From Fibrobacter sp. UBA7003 (GTDB taxonomy: Bacteria; Fibrobacterota; Fibrobacteria; Fibrobacterales; Fibrobacteraceae): 64,000 nucleotides of DNA. Positions 43,474 to 51,933 of this stretch are shown here, piece by piece. Location of the stretch: the NCBI GenBank assembly GCA_002449765.1, contig DJXN01000002.1, positions 124,001 through 188,000 of the forward strand, read 5' to 3'. Both the position numbers and the translations under genes were made by a program. The notes below the pieces were generated by a model. It was not told the origin of the DNA, ran no database searches, and saw nothing but the letters and a program-made list of their open reading frames with translations. Within the stretch, counting starts at the first letter, position 1, and every line of letters starts with the position of its first letter.

Positions 43474-45779
43474 TATAGGCCCGCCATGTCGAATATCAAA
43501 TAAGGAATAACATCCAAGAAGGTATGGGTAATCCAGTTATGCCCATAATTGTAACTCGGAGCTGATGCGTAGTCACCACCCGGAAAGAAAAGCCCTTCAA
43601 CCGACGGAATCAGGAACCAGCCATACAGGAAACTAAGCACACTCTTCCGTCCCATCCACATCTTGTCTGTATTTTCGGGATGGAATAGGCTAGCTATCCA
43701 CGGATATATTCCATAATCAAGATTGTTCTTTATTGCCAATTTTTCAAATTGTTCTCTATTTATCCCTTTTCCGTTTTCTCCCATCACCTCTTTTTGTATT
43801 GGATTTTCATTCCTGTTCCCGTGATCATACATGAAGTAGTCGCCAAAAATACCAAGGGTGGGAACGCTCAAACCGACATATTGACGTTTTCTTCCATTGG
43901 GATCTTTTCCCAAATCTTGCAGCTTATAATACAAACTTTCCTCGAATCCCCAGTCTAGCCCCCCGTTGCGGGACACGCCCGCATAGGCACCCGCGGCATT
44001 GATTCCCATATACCAACCGCGGCCGGTCACGTCACCGTAGCCCCATTCCCTGCCGACCGACGCCCCGTAAACTCCGCCCACGCTTGCATAGGCCTCCACA
44101 TACGCAGTGCCGCCGAGGAACTCGCTATTCGACCAGTACAGGCCCCCGCCGACACTCGCCCCGCTACAGAGCAGGTCACCGATACCCGCACAGGCGCCCA
44201 TCTGCCCGGTCAGGGCGTGGCCCGTCTCCGAGTTGTAGGAGTAGCCTCCGCCGAAATTAGCCCAGAGCGGCACGCCCGGGAGGGGGACGCTCATAGAAGC
44301 CGAGAGGTTCGCCGTGTACGAGCCGTCGGAGTTCCACGAATAGCTCGCGTTGAACGAGCTCCCAACGCCGATGTCGTAGGCGGCCCCGACGCCCACGCTG
44401 AAACCGTGCGCCCTGTCGTAGCCGACCACAAGACCGGCGCCTATCGCCCACAGGCCGGACGGGTCAATCAGGTTGACGGGGTCGCCGCCGTAGCCGTAGG
44501 GGTTCACGTACTGCCCGGCAGGGTCGGGCGTGAGCCACATGCCCAGAAGCGGGTTGTAGAACCTCGCGCCGAAATAGTAGTTGCCGGCGGCGTCGTCAAG
44601 TTCCTTGTCCTGCCAACGCCTCTCACCCACCGGGGAAGACGACAGATAAACCGACGACACAGCACCGTACGGGTAATAGTCGTAGGCAGCCACGATGCCG
44701 TCCGTCCCGGCATAGGCACGGACGCTGCCCTGGTGGTCCACCAGCGGGTAGACTGCGCCGGAGGTGGCGGCATCGCGGAAGCCGCCGCCAGGAAGGTCCT
44801 CGCGCAGCATGGACTGGTAGGCATCGAACCGGTTTTTGCGCCACGTGCCTATGCCCTGGACCTCGGACTCCTCGTACTGCAGGCCGACCGGGCGCAAGGT
44901 CCGAGAGCGGTATATGCGGGAACCACCAAGTCCGTAGTCGTAGCGTTCGTAACCCGTCTCGCTGTCATAGATGAAGTCGCCGCCGATATCGTCGATGGTC
45001 ATGTCGCCCGGCACCTCGGAATACATCCTGACCTTGTCAGGGAGGCCCGAGGAATTCAGTTCGTAGGCAGTCTTCCCCTGCCTGTCAAGCCACATCCGTC
45101 CAGAGGCGTCATAGCGGTAATATTCGTCCGTGCCCTGACCGAAGGATATGCGCGTCGGACGGAACCGGTCTACGTCATAGATATAGTGGACCGACGAGCC
45201 CCCCTCCGTCTTCGTTGCAAAACGGCCGAACAGGTCATAGTTGTACTGTCCTGCAAGGGGGCCTTGCACCGAAGCCAGGCGGCCCTGGTTATCGTAGGCA
45301 TAGGACGATGTCCGTACAACGTCCCCGACTCCGGGCAAGGAGCCGTAATCATGCACCACGCCTCCCAAGCGGCCGGACACGGGGTTGCCGTAAGTAAGCG
45401 TTTCGGAATACAGCGTCGCGCCGCCACGCGTATAGGTACGCGAGAGCGGCCGCCCGTGGATATCGTGCACGGAGCCGTAGGACGATATTTCCATATTCCC
45501 GTCACTGCGCTGCGTAGTCAGCACGTTGCCGTAGGGGCTGTAGGTATAGTCCACCCGCGCACCGCCGGATTCCGTGGCGGATTCAGGCCTGCCGTAGGAG
45601 TCGTACGCATAGGAGACGGTCCCCTTCGTGACGAAGGTCCCGTTTTCCCATTGCGACCAGGACATGGAGAGCAGTTCGTCCGCCATGCTGTAAGAATAGC
45701 TTTTCCTGATGGCGACGGTTATCCCGCCGACATGCCGGACACTCCAAAGAAACGAATCATGCAAGTAATATATATTCAT
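43473..45779 (-). CDS. Short Rhs/YD-repeat protein with glycine-rich C-terminal region
   Basis: 768 residues, against 1300 or more in usual full-length Rhs proteins. Residues 25-360 are YD repeats (VSYAYDSYGRPESATESGG, YAYDNQGRLASVQGP). The Rhs core (about 366-444) ends YFGARFYNPLLGMWLTPDP ... YGGDPVNLIDPSG. Residues 445-645 are Gly/Ser/Tyr-rich alternating strands, and the last 112 are a variable tail (HNWITHTFLDVIPYLIF). There is no signal peptide or N-terminal domain. The first 20 residues do not look Rhs-like, so the gene is probably 5'-truncated or a recombined cassette. It is followed by a candidate immunity gene. Confidence 0.85.
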   Translation of the reverse strand: MNIYYLHDSFLWSVRHVGGITVAIRKSYSYSMADELLSMSWSQWENGTFVTKGTVSYAYDSYGRPESATESGGARVDYTYSPYGNVLTTQRSDGNMEISSYGSVHDIHGRPLSRTYTRGGATLYSETLTYGNPVSGRLGGVVHDYGSLPGVGDVVRTSSYAYDNQGRLASVQGPLAGQYNYDLFGRFATKTEGGSSVHYIYDVDRFRPTRISFGQGTDEYYRYDASGRMWLDRQGKTAYELNSSGLPDKVRMYSEVPGDMTIDDIGGDFIYDSETGYERYDYGLGGSRIYRSRTLRPVGLQYEESEVQGIGTWRKNRFDAYQSMLREDLPGGGFRDAATSGAVYPLVDHQGSVRAYAGTDGIVAAYDYYPYGAVSSVYLSSSPVGERRWQDKELDDAAGNYYFGARFYNPLLGMWLTPDPAGQYVNPYGYGGDPVNLIDPSGLWAIGAGLVVGYDRAHGFSVGVGAAYDIGVGSSFNASYSWNSDGSYTANLSASMSVPLPGVPLWANFGGGYSYNSETGHALTGQMGACAGIGDLLCSGASVGGGLYWSNSEFLGGTAYVEAYASVGGVYGASVGREWGYGDVTGRGWYMGINAAGAYAGVSRNGGLDWGFEESLYYKLQDLGKDPNGRKRQYVGLSVPTLGIFGDYFMYDHGNRNENPIQKEVMGENGKGINREQFEKLAIKNNLDYGIYPWIASLFHPENTDKMWMGRKSVLSFLYGWFLIPSVEGLFFPGGDYASAPSYNYGHNWITHTFLDVIPYLIFDMAGL

Positions 45780-45953
45780 TACGTAAGAAAAGCAATGCTT
45801 TTTTGAAGTCTTTGTCAGGAATACTAGTATAATTCTCCACCTATCACTTTCCGCATTCCGGAGAATCCGCCTTTTTTAGCAAAAAACGACATTTTAGACA
45901 TCCCGTCCATAACGCACATCACACCCTATCTTGAATCGCCGCCGAAAAATTTC

Positions 45954-45961
45954 TAACTTGG
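45954..45961 (+). promoter_or_regulatory. TAACTTGG promoter-like element of the LysM/M23 gene
   Basis: One mismatch to TAnnTTTG, ending 6 nt before ATG 45968. There is no Shine-Dalgarno, consistent with a leaderless mRNA. Confidence 0.35.
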
Positions 45962-45967
45962 CGGGCC

Positions 45968-46816
45968 ATGAAAGTTTCGAGCGTTTCCACCTTGATTATT
46001 GCGATGCTGCCAGCGCTTTCTGCAGGCAACGAAGTCATAGCCATGGCACCCGCCGCCGAACAGGCCCCCATCCAGGAAACAGTCGTCGAAACCATTCCCG
46101 AAAAAAAATCCGAAATTGTCGTACCCGATTCCGCCGTAAGCGAAGCCGTCACGCAGGATCCTTCCGAGGTCGAAGCGGCCGAAGCCGAAATGGAATACCT
46201 GGACTTCAGCGGGGCGCATTTCCCGACCATCCACGGGACCCTCCTCAATTCCCCCTACGGAATTCGCAAGCACCGCCTGCACCGGGGTGTCGATCTCCAC
46301 CTCCACATCGGAGACTCCGTTGTCGCCGCCTACCCCGGCAAGGTCGTCGTATCAAAATATAACCGCCGCGGCTACGGCAACTACGTGATGATCGAACATG
46401 CCAACGGGACGCGAACCCTCTACGGTCACCTCCAGAAGCGACTTGTAGAAGTGGGCGACATCGTCGAAGGCGGCCAGCTCATCGGAAAGGGCGGAAACAC
46501 CGGCCGCTCCAGCGGGCCACACCTGCATTTCGAAATCCGCTACGGCGAAGTCAACATCGACCCCGCCACCGTCTTCGATTTTGAAAAGGGCGAACTGCTC
46601 CCGAATACGGAACGCTACGCCCTCGCCCCCGCCATCGACAGCCACAACGCCATCCAGGCCGAGCTCTCGAAGCACCGCTTCCACAGGGTGCGCCCCGGCG
46701 ACACGCTCGGCAAAATCGCGCAGATGTACGGGACTACCATCGAAAAACTCTGCAAGCTAAACAAGATTACCCGAACCTCCATCCTGAGGATCGGGCAAAA
46801 CATCCAGTGCTCTTAA
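45968..46816 (+). CDS. Secreted M23 peptidase with C-terminal LysM
   Basis: 282 residues. The signal peptide is VSTLIIAMLPALSAG; an acidic linker runs to about residue 75. The LytM domain (about 85-200) has HRGVDLHLHIGDSV and GPHLHFEIRYGE with the zinc ligands, so it is probably catalytically active. The LysM module (about 238-282, HRVRPGDTLGKIAQMYGTT) binds peptidoglycan. It cleaves or remodels peptidoglycan. It is divergent from the Rhs gene and converges on the CapA-like gene with 21 bp between them, which hold a 6-bp hairpin (46821-46838). Confidence 0.92.
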   Translation: MKVSSVSTLIIAMLPALSAGNEVIAMAPAAEQAPIQETVVETIPEKKSEIVVPDSAVSEAVTQDPSEVEAAEAEMEYLDFSGAHFPTIHGTLLNSPYGIRKHRLHRGVDLHLHIGDSVVAAYPGKVVVSKYNRRGYGNYVMIEHANGTRTLYGHLQKRLVEVGDIVEGGQLIGKGGNTGRSSGPHLHFEIRYGEVNIDPATVFDFEKGELLPNTERYALAPAIDSHNAIQAELSKHRFHRVRPGDTLGKIAQMYGTTIEKLCKLNKITRTSILRIGQNIQCS

Positions 46817-46837
46817 TTCTATCCGCGTTCCGGCGGA

Positions 46838-47977
46838 TTACTTCTGCAGCTGCTTTACACGGATAGGCAGCGCCTTCGACACGGGTTGCAGATTGCTCTT
46901 CGCATAGCTATTCACGATGCGCTTGTAGAGGTCGTTCACCGACTTGAACGTGAAACCCTTGGCCGTCTCACGCCACAGGTGCTTCGCGTGGAGTTCTTCC
47001 GTATAGTCGCGCAGGGGAACCGTGCTGTGGCCGTTCTCGTCGAAATAGGTGATGGAACCTTCCATGTCCGCGCGGGTCACCTCGATCTTCGACTTGTCGC
47101 CATCGACCGTCTTCTGGACTTCGAACTTTGCGACGCCCCCGAGAATCGTCCCCAGGCGGAACTGGTTCGAGATGAAGTTCCCGAGCGACCAGAACACGAG
47201 AGCCTTGTTGCCCTTCTTCGTCTTGAATACGCCAAAGGGTTCGATCACGTGCGGGTGCGCGCAGACCAGGATGTCGGCGCCGGCATCGATAGCCTTCTCC
47301 GCCCTCGCGAGCGATTCCTTGTCCGGAAGCTCCGTATATTCCGTTCCCATGTGAAGGAAGGCGACCACGACTTCGGCGTTGCGGTCCGCCTCGGCGATGC
47401 GCTTCAGCCACTTGCCCTCGGAATCGAGCATGTCCACCATGTACTGGCGGTCATCCGGCATCTTCTGGGCATTCAGGCCGTAGGTAAAATTGAGGAACGC
47501 GAACTTGATTCCGTTTTTCTCGTCATAGCGGATCTGAGCCTGGTCTTCTGCGGTCCCGTGGATCCCGAGTACCATCATGGGCTTGCCTTTCCAGAAATCT
47601 AGCGTATAGTCGACCCCCTTCGCCTTGCGGTCCATCGTATGGTTGGTCGCATGAGTGACTATGTTGAAACCGGCATTTAATTCCGCAAGCCCGACCTCCT
47701 CGGGCGAACCGAAAGTCGGATACGAGGAATACTTGTCCTCGCGCGGAACAAAGACCGTTTCCTGGTTCACGCACGCATAATCCGCCGAATCGATATCGGC
47801 CTTCCATTTGGCAAAGAACCTGTCGAACACGCACTTGGACGCATCCTTTTCGCAGGCATCGTAGATGGCGGAATGCATCAGCACATCGCCAATGGCGAAG
47901 AAAGAAACCTTGGAGACCTGCGGTTCAGCAAAGGCCGACAACGCGGAGAACATAAGGATAGACGCAAATTTTTTCAT
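46838..47977 (-). CDS. CapA/PgsA-like (PGA_cap) metallophosphatase-fold protein
   Basis: 379 residues with a signal peptide (FASILMFSALSAFA). SFFAIGDVLMH, ACVNQETVF, NIVTHATNHTMDRK, VVAFLHMGTEY, VCAHPHVIEPF and FWSLGNFISNQ form the conserved metal-site series of CapA-like proteins, related to calcineurin phosphatases. Members act in poly-gamma-glutamate capsule anchoring or as phosphatases; no other cap genes are here, so the role is open. It lies 48 nt behind the radical SAM gene with its own TATCTTTC-like element (48006-48013), so it may be transcribed separately. Confidence 0.85.
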   Translation of the reverse strand: MKKFASILMFSALSAFAEPQVSKVSFFAIGDVLMHSAIYDACEKDASKCVFDRFFAKWKADIDSADYACVNQETVFVPREDKYSSYPTFGSPEEVGLAELNAGFNIVTHATNHTMDRKAKGVDYTLDFWKGKPMMVLGIHGTAEDQAQIRYDEKNGIKFAFLNFTYGLNAQKMPDDRQYMVDMLDSEGKWLKRIAEADRNAEVVVAFLHMGTEYTELPDKESLARAEKAIDAGADILVCAHPHVIEPFGVFKTKKGNKALVFWSLGNFISNQFRLGTILGGVAKFEVQKTVDGDKSKIEVTRADMEGSITYFDENGHSTVPLRDYTEELHAKHLWRETAKGFTFKSVNDLYKRIVNSYAKSNLQPVSKALPIRVKQLQK

Positions 47978-48025
47978 AGGGCAGTTCCTCGATTCAGGGA
48001 CTACCGAAAGATAATAAAAAAGGAA

Positions 48026-49177
48026 TCATCCGCTTATGACGTCATCGCAAACGGCATCGTCGCAAATGGCATCGTCGCATATTGCGGCGAGCATGCGTTC
48101 GTGCGTGCACACCTCGGGTGACACCCCGTGGATATTCCCTGTGGAATAGAATGACGTGCAGGCGCATTCGTGCGCATGGCAGCGGAAGCGTATGGCACAA
48201 CCCTTGCAGTCTTCCTTGTCGCGACTGAAGAAGTCCAGGATATCGCGGGCCACCGCTCCGTTCCAGATTTGCGCTGGGTCGTCAAAGACATTGCCCAAAA
48301 TGTAGGGAGCATCCGGCTTGCTCGTGATAAACCGCGTGCAGGGGAAAAGGTTCCCGTTCGCGGCACAGGCGACAATGCCCTCGGCCACCTGGCAGCTGGA
48401 CGTGCGGTGGCGCTGCCCAGTAAGCCTGAACTTCAACTTGTCCTGGATGGTTCCCAGGTAGAAGGGGACTTTCTTGCGCTTGAGTTCGAGCCAGAATTCG
48501 GCAAGTTTCTCGTATTCTGCGGCAAGGGCATCGAATTCCTCCCCCGTCCACTTGCCGTCGAAATCCACGGCGGCGGTCATGTTCCTGAACCCCTGCGCCT
48601 GTATCCAGCGGGCCGCATCGGAAAGCGAGCGCATGTTGTCGCGGGTCACCACCGAAAGCACGACCGTATCGAGCTTGGTGAGCACGGGAATATGCGGTTC
48701 AATCAGCTTGAAGGAGCCCGCCCCGCCCACCTGCTTGCGGCAGATGTTGTGGTGCGCCTCGGGGCCGTCAAGCGAGAGGTAAATACGGAACTTTTCGCGC
48801 TTCAGGTACTCGATGATGTCTTCGTTCAGCAGGGTGGCGTTCGTGTTGACTGCAAAACGCAGGCGAAACTTCGGCGACGTCGTATTCGAAGTCGGCGGCC
48901 CGAGCAACACGTCTTCGCCAAAACGTTCATGCACCAAGCCTTTCGCGAAGTCCACGCCCCTGCGGATGGAATCCATGCAAAGTAACGGCTCCCCGCCAAA
49001 GAAAGTGATGTTCAAAAAACGCTGGTTCAGCGAAAGAGTGCGTTCAAAGGCGAGCCTAATCGCCGCCTCCATAATGCCACTCGACATCACTAGGCTGCGG
49101 GCCTCGTGGCTCACCTTGTAGTAGCAGTAGGAGCAACGCAGGTTACACCGTTCCGTTAGAGAAAGAACCAGGTTCAT
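48026..49177 (-). CDS. Radical SAM/SPASM protein, candidate peptide or protein maturase
   Basis: 383 residues. The radical SAM cluster motif is CNLRCSYC (C11, C15, C18), followed by TFFGGEPLL. The C-terminal SPASM region has the expected cysteines (SSCQVAEGIVACAANG, FPCTRF, DCKGCAIRFRCHAHECAC, EVCTHE) for two auxiliary clusters. Relatives are anaerobic sulfatase-maturing enzymes and RiPP maturases. No sulfatase is in the window. The gene directly upstream (9 nt) encodes a Ser-rich lipoprotein that could be its substrate. The extreme C-terminus is an odd CDDA repeat (ICDDAICDDAVCDDVISG). Confidence 0.88.
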   Translation of the reverse strand: MNLVLSLTERCNLRCSYCYYKVSHEARSLVMSSGIMEAAIRLAFERTLSLNQRFLNITFFGGEPLLCMDSIRRGVDFAKGLVHERFGEDVLLGPPTSNTTSPKFRLRFAVNTNATLLNEDIIEYLKREKFRIYLSLDGPEAHHNICRKQVGGAGSFKLIEPHIPVLTKLDTVVLSVVTRDNMRSLSDAARWIQAQGFRNMTAAVDFDGKWTGEEFDALAAEYEKLAEFWLELKRKKVPFYLGTIQDKLKFRLTGQRHRTSSCQVAEGIVACAANGNLFPCTRFITSKPDAPYILGNVFDDPAQIWNGAVARDILDFFSRDKEDCKGCAIRFRCHAHECACTSFYSTGNIHGVSPEVCTHERMLAAICDDAICDDAVCDDVISG

Positions 49178-49186
49178 TGGCGAAAA

Positions 49187-49759
49187 TTACTGCTTCGGTT
49201 CATCCATGCGTACCGGCGTATCCTCGATGACCCCCGACAACATCGGCCCCGGTTCTACAACCGGTTCAGTTACAACCGGATCGCCCGCAAGCGGTCCCGA
49301 CTCCGTAGAAGAGGAAGACGGCAGGATTGCATCGCTAGAGGAATGCGGCAAGCCAGACGTCGTAGAGCTCGATTCAATTCGTTGGTATGACGAACTAGAA
49401 GATTCCAGATGCCCGGTGTCGATGTTGGAGCCAGATTCCGGTTCAATATATTCCGGCGGAATTACCTCGCCCGAAGTCACATCAAGCGAATCTATTTCAT
49501 AACTGCTGGAAGAAAGCCTAGTCTGGGAAGAACTGGATTCATTATACTCCCAATCGCATGGCATTTCCCCGCAAGTCATCTGCTCAGAGGAAGTGGGCTC
49601 TATAACATCTCCACTGGTTGCCGAAGTCGTATCGCATGCCGTCAGCGCCGCACTGGCAAGCACTGTAGCCGCCGACACCCCAAGCATCGAGGCGAGTTTC
49701 TTTTGCGTGGAAGGCGACCACGCTAGGTTCTTTTCCACCTTCTTTTTCGAAATGTCCAT
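49187..49759 (-). CDS. Ser-rich lipoprotein, candidate substrate of the radical SAM enzyme
   Basis: 190 residues. A long basic leader (MDISKKKVEKNLAWSPSTQK) precedes the hydrophobic segment and lipobox ALTAC (C42). The mature part has polyserine runs and three related segments (TSGDVIEP, TSGEVIPPEYIEP, LSGVIEDTP), and one CGEMPC pair; the end is Pro/Val/Glu-rich. AGGAGG lies 5-7 nt before the ATG. It is the first gene of a two-gene unit with the SPASM protein. It could be a modified peptide precursor, or simply a surface lipoprotein with Fibrobacter-style Ser linkers. The function is unknown. Confidence 0.7.
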   Translation of the reverse strand: MDISKKKVEKNLAWSPSTQKKLASMLGVSAATVLASAALTACDTTSATSGDVIEPTSSEQMTCGEMPCDWEYNESSSSQTRLSSSSYEIDSLDVTSGEVIPPEYIEPESGSNIDTGHLESSSSSYQRIESSSTTSGLPHSSSDAILPSSSSTESGPLAGDPVVTEPVVEPGPMLSGVIEDTPVRMDEPKQ

Positions 49760-49897
49760 TGTGTCCTCCTATTTTATCACAATATAAATTAATAAGCGCC
49801 CACAAAAACGTCAAGAGGCTCAATTCGCAAAAATCCGTGAGAAAAGCACCAAAAACATGTCACAACACCGCATATTATACACTTTGTTTCATATACA

Positions 49898-49926
49898 AAA
49901 CAAAGACCCCCGCTCAAGGCGGGGGT
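49898..49926 (-). terminator. Rho-independent terminator of purB (GC palindrome)
   Basis: ACCCCCGC and GCGGGGGT pair over 5 nt (49906-49926); on the minus strand this is followed by CTTTGTTTTG. It lies about 25 nt after the purB stop. On the plus strand the same palindrome ends in GTGAC, resembling the 4113-4132 repeat. Confidence 0.7.
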
Positions 49927-49951
49927 GACAATTCAGGATTGAGGTTTATAA

Positions 49952-51394
49952 TTAAACCTTCAATTCTCCAGCATCAATGTTGCTCCAATCCGGAACGGCC
50001 TCAATGGCGGGACGCACTTCCTCAGAGACAAATTTGACAACCTGGCCCGGAGCGCGGCCCACGAACTTGCGGAGGTCGAGGATTTCCTTGAGCTTCGCTT
50101 CGGTGATGCCGAGCTTCTGGAACTTTTCGTTCTTCAGCACGCGTTCGAGCAAGTCGTTGTCCTTGCCCTGTTCCTTCACGACCTTGCCTGCTTCCATGGA
50201 CATCACGCGGATTTCTTCGTGGAGTTCCTGACGGTCACCGCCGTTCTTCACACCTTCCATGATGATGTTTTCGGTAGCCATGAACGGGAGTTCGGCCATG
50301 ATGCGCTTCTCGATGACCTTCGGGTAAACCACGAGGCCGTTGGTGACGTTCTCGGCGATGATGAGCATGGCATCCATGGCGAGGAACGCTTCCGGAATGG
50401 CGAGACGCTTGTTCGCACTGTCATCAAGCGTACGTTCGAACCACTGCGTCGCCTGCGTAAAGGCGGTGCTGTTCACCAGGGCCATCACGAAACGAGCGAG
50501 AGAGCAAATACGTTCGCTACGCATCGGGTTACGCTTGTAAGCCATGGCGCTGGAGCCAATCTGAGTCTTTTCGAAGGGTTCTTCCACTTCCTTGACGCCC
50601 TGCATGAGGCGCATGTCGGTGGCGAACTTGTGCAAACTCTGAGCGATGGAGCTGAGCACCTGGTTCACGCGGTTGTCCCACTTGCGGGTGTAGGTCTGGC
50701 CGGTGATGGTGAGCACGCGCTTGAAGCCTGCCTTGGCGGTCACGCGGCGGTCCAGTTCCATAATCTTTTCTTCGTCGCCGTTGAACAGGTCCATGAAGCT
50801 AGCCTGCGTACCGGTGGTGCCCTTCACGCCGCGGAACGGGAGCACTTCGATGAGGAAGTTCAATTCTTCGAGGTCGATGAGCATGTCCTGGAGCCAGAGG
50901 CAAGCACGCTTACCGACGGTGGTGAGCTGGGCGGCCTGGAAGTGCGTTGCACCGAGCTGGGCCATGTCCTTGTATTCCATCGCAAACTTGGAAAGCTTGT
51001 CCATCACGCGGCAAAGACGCTTGCGCACGAGAATCATGGCCTGCTGCATCTGGATAAGGTCAGTGTTGTCGCCCACGAATGCAGACGTTGCACCGAGGTG
51101 GATGATGCCCTTCGCCTTCGGGCACTGGACGCCGTAAGCGTAAACGTGGCTCATCACGTCGTGACGGCGGCGCTTTTCTTCTTCTTCGGCGACTTCGAAG
51201 TTGATGTCCTTCTCGTGGGCCTTCAGTTCGTCCACCTGCTCCTGCGTAATCGGGAGGCCGAGTTCCATTTCGGATTCGGCGAGGTAAATCCACAGCCTCC
51301 GCCAAGTCTGGAACTTGTACTGCGGGCTGAAGATGAAACTCATTTCCTTGCTGGCGTAACGCTTGATAAGCGGGCTTTCGAACTGATCGCGCAT
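49952..51394 (-). CDS. purB: Adenylosuccinate lyase
   Basis: 480 residues of the fumarase/aspartase superfamily. [44 protein letters not shown] and the signature loop [16 protein letters not shown] (catalytic Ser) are present. It makes two fumarate-releasing steps in purine synthesis. The length and the [12 protein letters not shown] motif resemble the eukaryote-like/Bacteroidetes PurB branch. AAGGAT precedes the ATG, and TAAATTTA is found about 25 nt upstream. Confidence 0.96.
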   Translation of the reverse strand: MRDQFESPLIKRYASKEMSFIFSPQYKFQTWRRLWIYLAESEMELGLPITQEQVDELKAHEKDINFEVAEEEEKRRRHDVMSHVYAYGVQCPKAKGIIHLGATSAFVGDNTDLIQMQQAMILVRKRLCRVMDKLSKFAMEYKDMAQLGATHFQAAQLTTVGKRACLWLQDMLIDLEELNFLIEVLPFRGVKGTTGTQASFMDLFNGDEEKIMELDRRVTAKAGFKRVLTITGQTYTRKWDNRVNQVLSSIAQSLHKFATDMRLMQGVKEVEEPFEKTQIGSSAMAYKRNPMRSERICSLARFVMALVNSTAFTQATQWFERTLDDSANKRLAIPEAFLAMDAMLIIAENVTNGLVVYPKVIEKRIMAELPFMATENIIMEGVKNGGDRQELHEEIRVMSMEAGKVVKEQGKDNDLLERVLKNEKFQKLGITEAKLKEILDLRKFVGRAPGQVVKFVSEEVRPAIEAVPDWSNIDAGELKV

Positions 51395-51439
51395 GATTTA
51401 TCCTTTTTTGAATTTTTGCGAGGATAAATTTAGAAAAAA

Positions 51440-51901
51440 CTACCTGGCCGGAAGGAACTTCCGCATGCGGATACAGTCAAATACGCCGCTCCGGACAACG
51501 CTATCGTCAACGCGCGCATAACCGAGTTTTTCGTAGAATTGCACCGCCTCGACGCGGCTCTCGATATCAATTACGGAATAACCGCACTCCGCAATCCACT
51601 TTTCCGCCTCGCAAACCGCCATCATGCCCAGTTTACGCCCGCGGTATTCCGGCAGAACGACCACCCGCCCGAGCGTCACATGCCCGTGAGAAGTCTCAAA
51701 GAACCTGCACGTCGCCACCGGATACCCGGCATCGAGCAACACGATGTACTTTGTACCATCGCCATCGTGCACGTCAAATTCTTCCCGCAGCGAAATATGG
51801 TGCTGCCGGTTCATACCCTGGATGCGGACAGAATACGCCCCTGCGCGTTGCCATTCCTCTTCCGCCCGCAGGACTGCGATGTTGTCAAATGTGGGGTGCA
51901 T
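51440..51901 (-). CDS. GNAT-family N-acetyltransferase
   Basis: 153 residues. VTLGRVVVLPEYRGRKLGMMA is the acetyl-CoA-binding motif (R/Q-x-x-G-x-G/A type, here RGRKLG), and VQFYEKLGYARV is the usual GNAT ending. It is the ElaA/YitI-like subgroup by feel. The substrate is unknown. It lies 32 nt downstream of the GH53 stop codon on the same strand, possibly by chance rather than as a functional pair. Confidence 0.85.
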   Translation of the reverse strand: MHPTFDNIAVLRAEEEWQRAGAYSVRIQGMNRQHHISLREEFDVHDGDGTKYIVLLDAGYPVATCRFFETSHGHVTLGRVVVLPEYRGRKLGMMAVCEAEKWIAECGYSVIDIESRVEAVQFYEKLGYARVDDSVVRSGVFDCIRMRKFLPAR

Positions 51902-51933
51902 GATAACTTTTCTGAAAAAAGCCCTTCGTTCCC

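Noticed and set aside
44217..45806. 529-codon frame antisense to rhs
   Set aside because: The minus-strand frame has YD repeats and the Rhs core; the plus-strand translation is Arg/Val-rich without motifs.
47873..48121. Short plus-strand frame with VIANGIVANGIVAY repeats
   Set aside because: It is the antisense reading of the CDDA-coding 15-bp repeat of the radical SAM gene and lacks a ribosome site.
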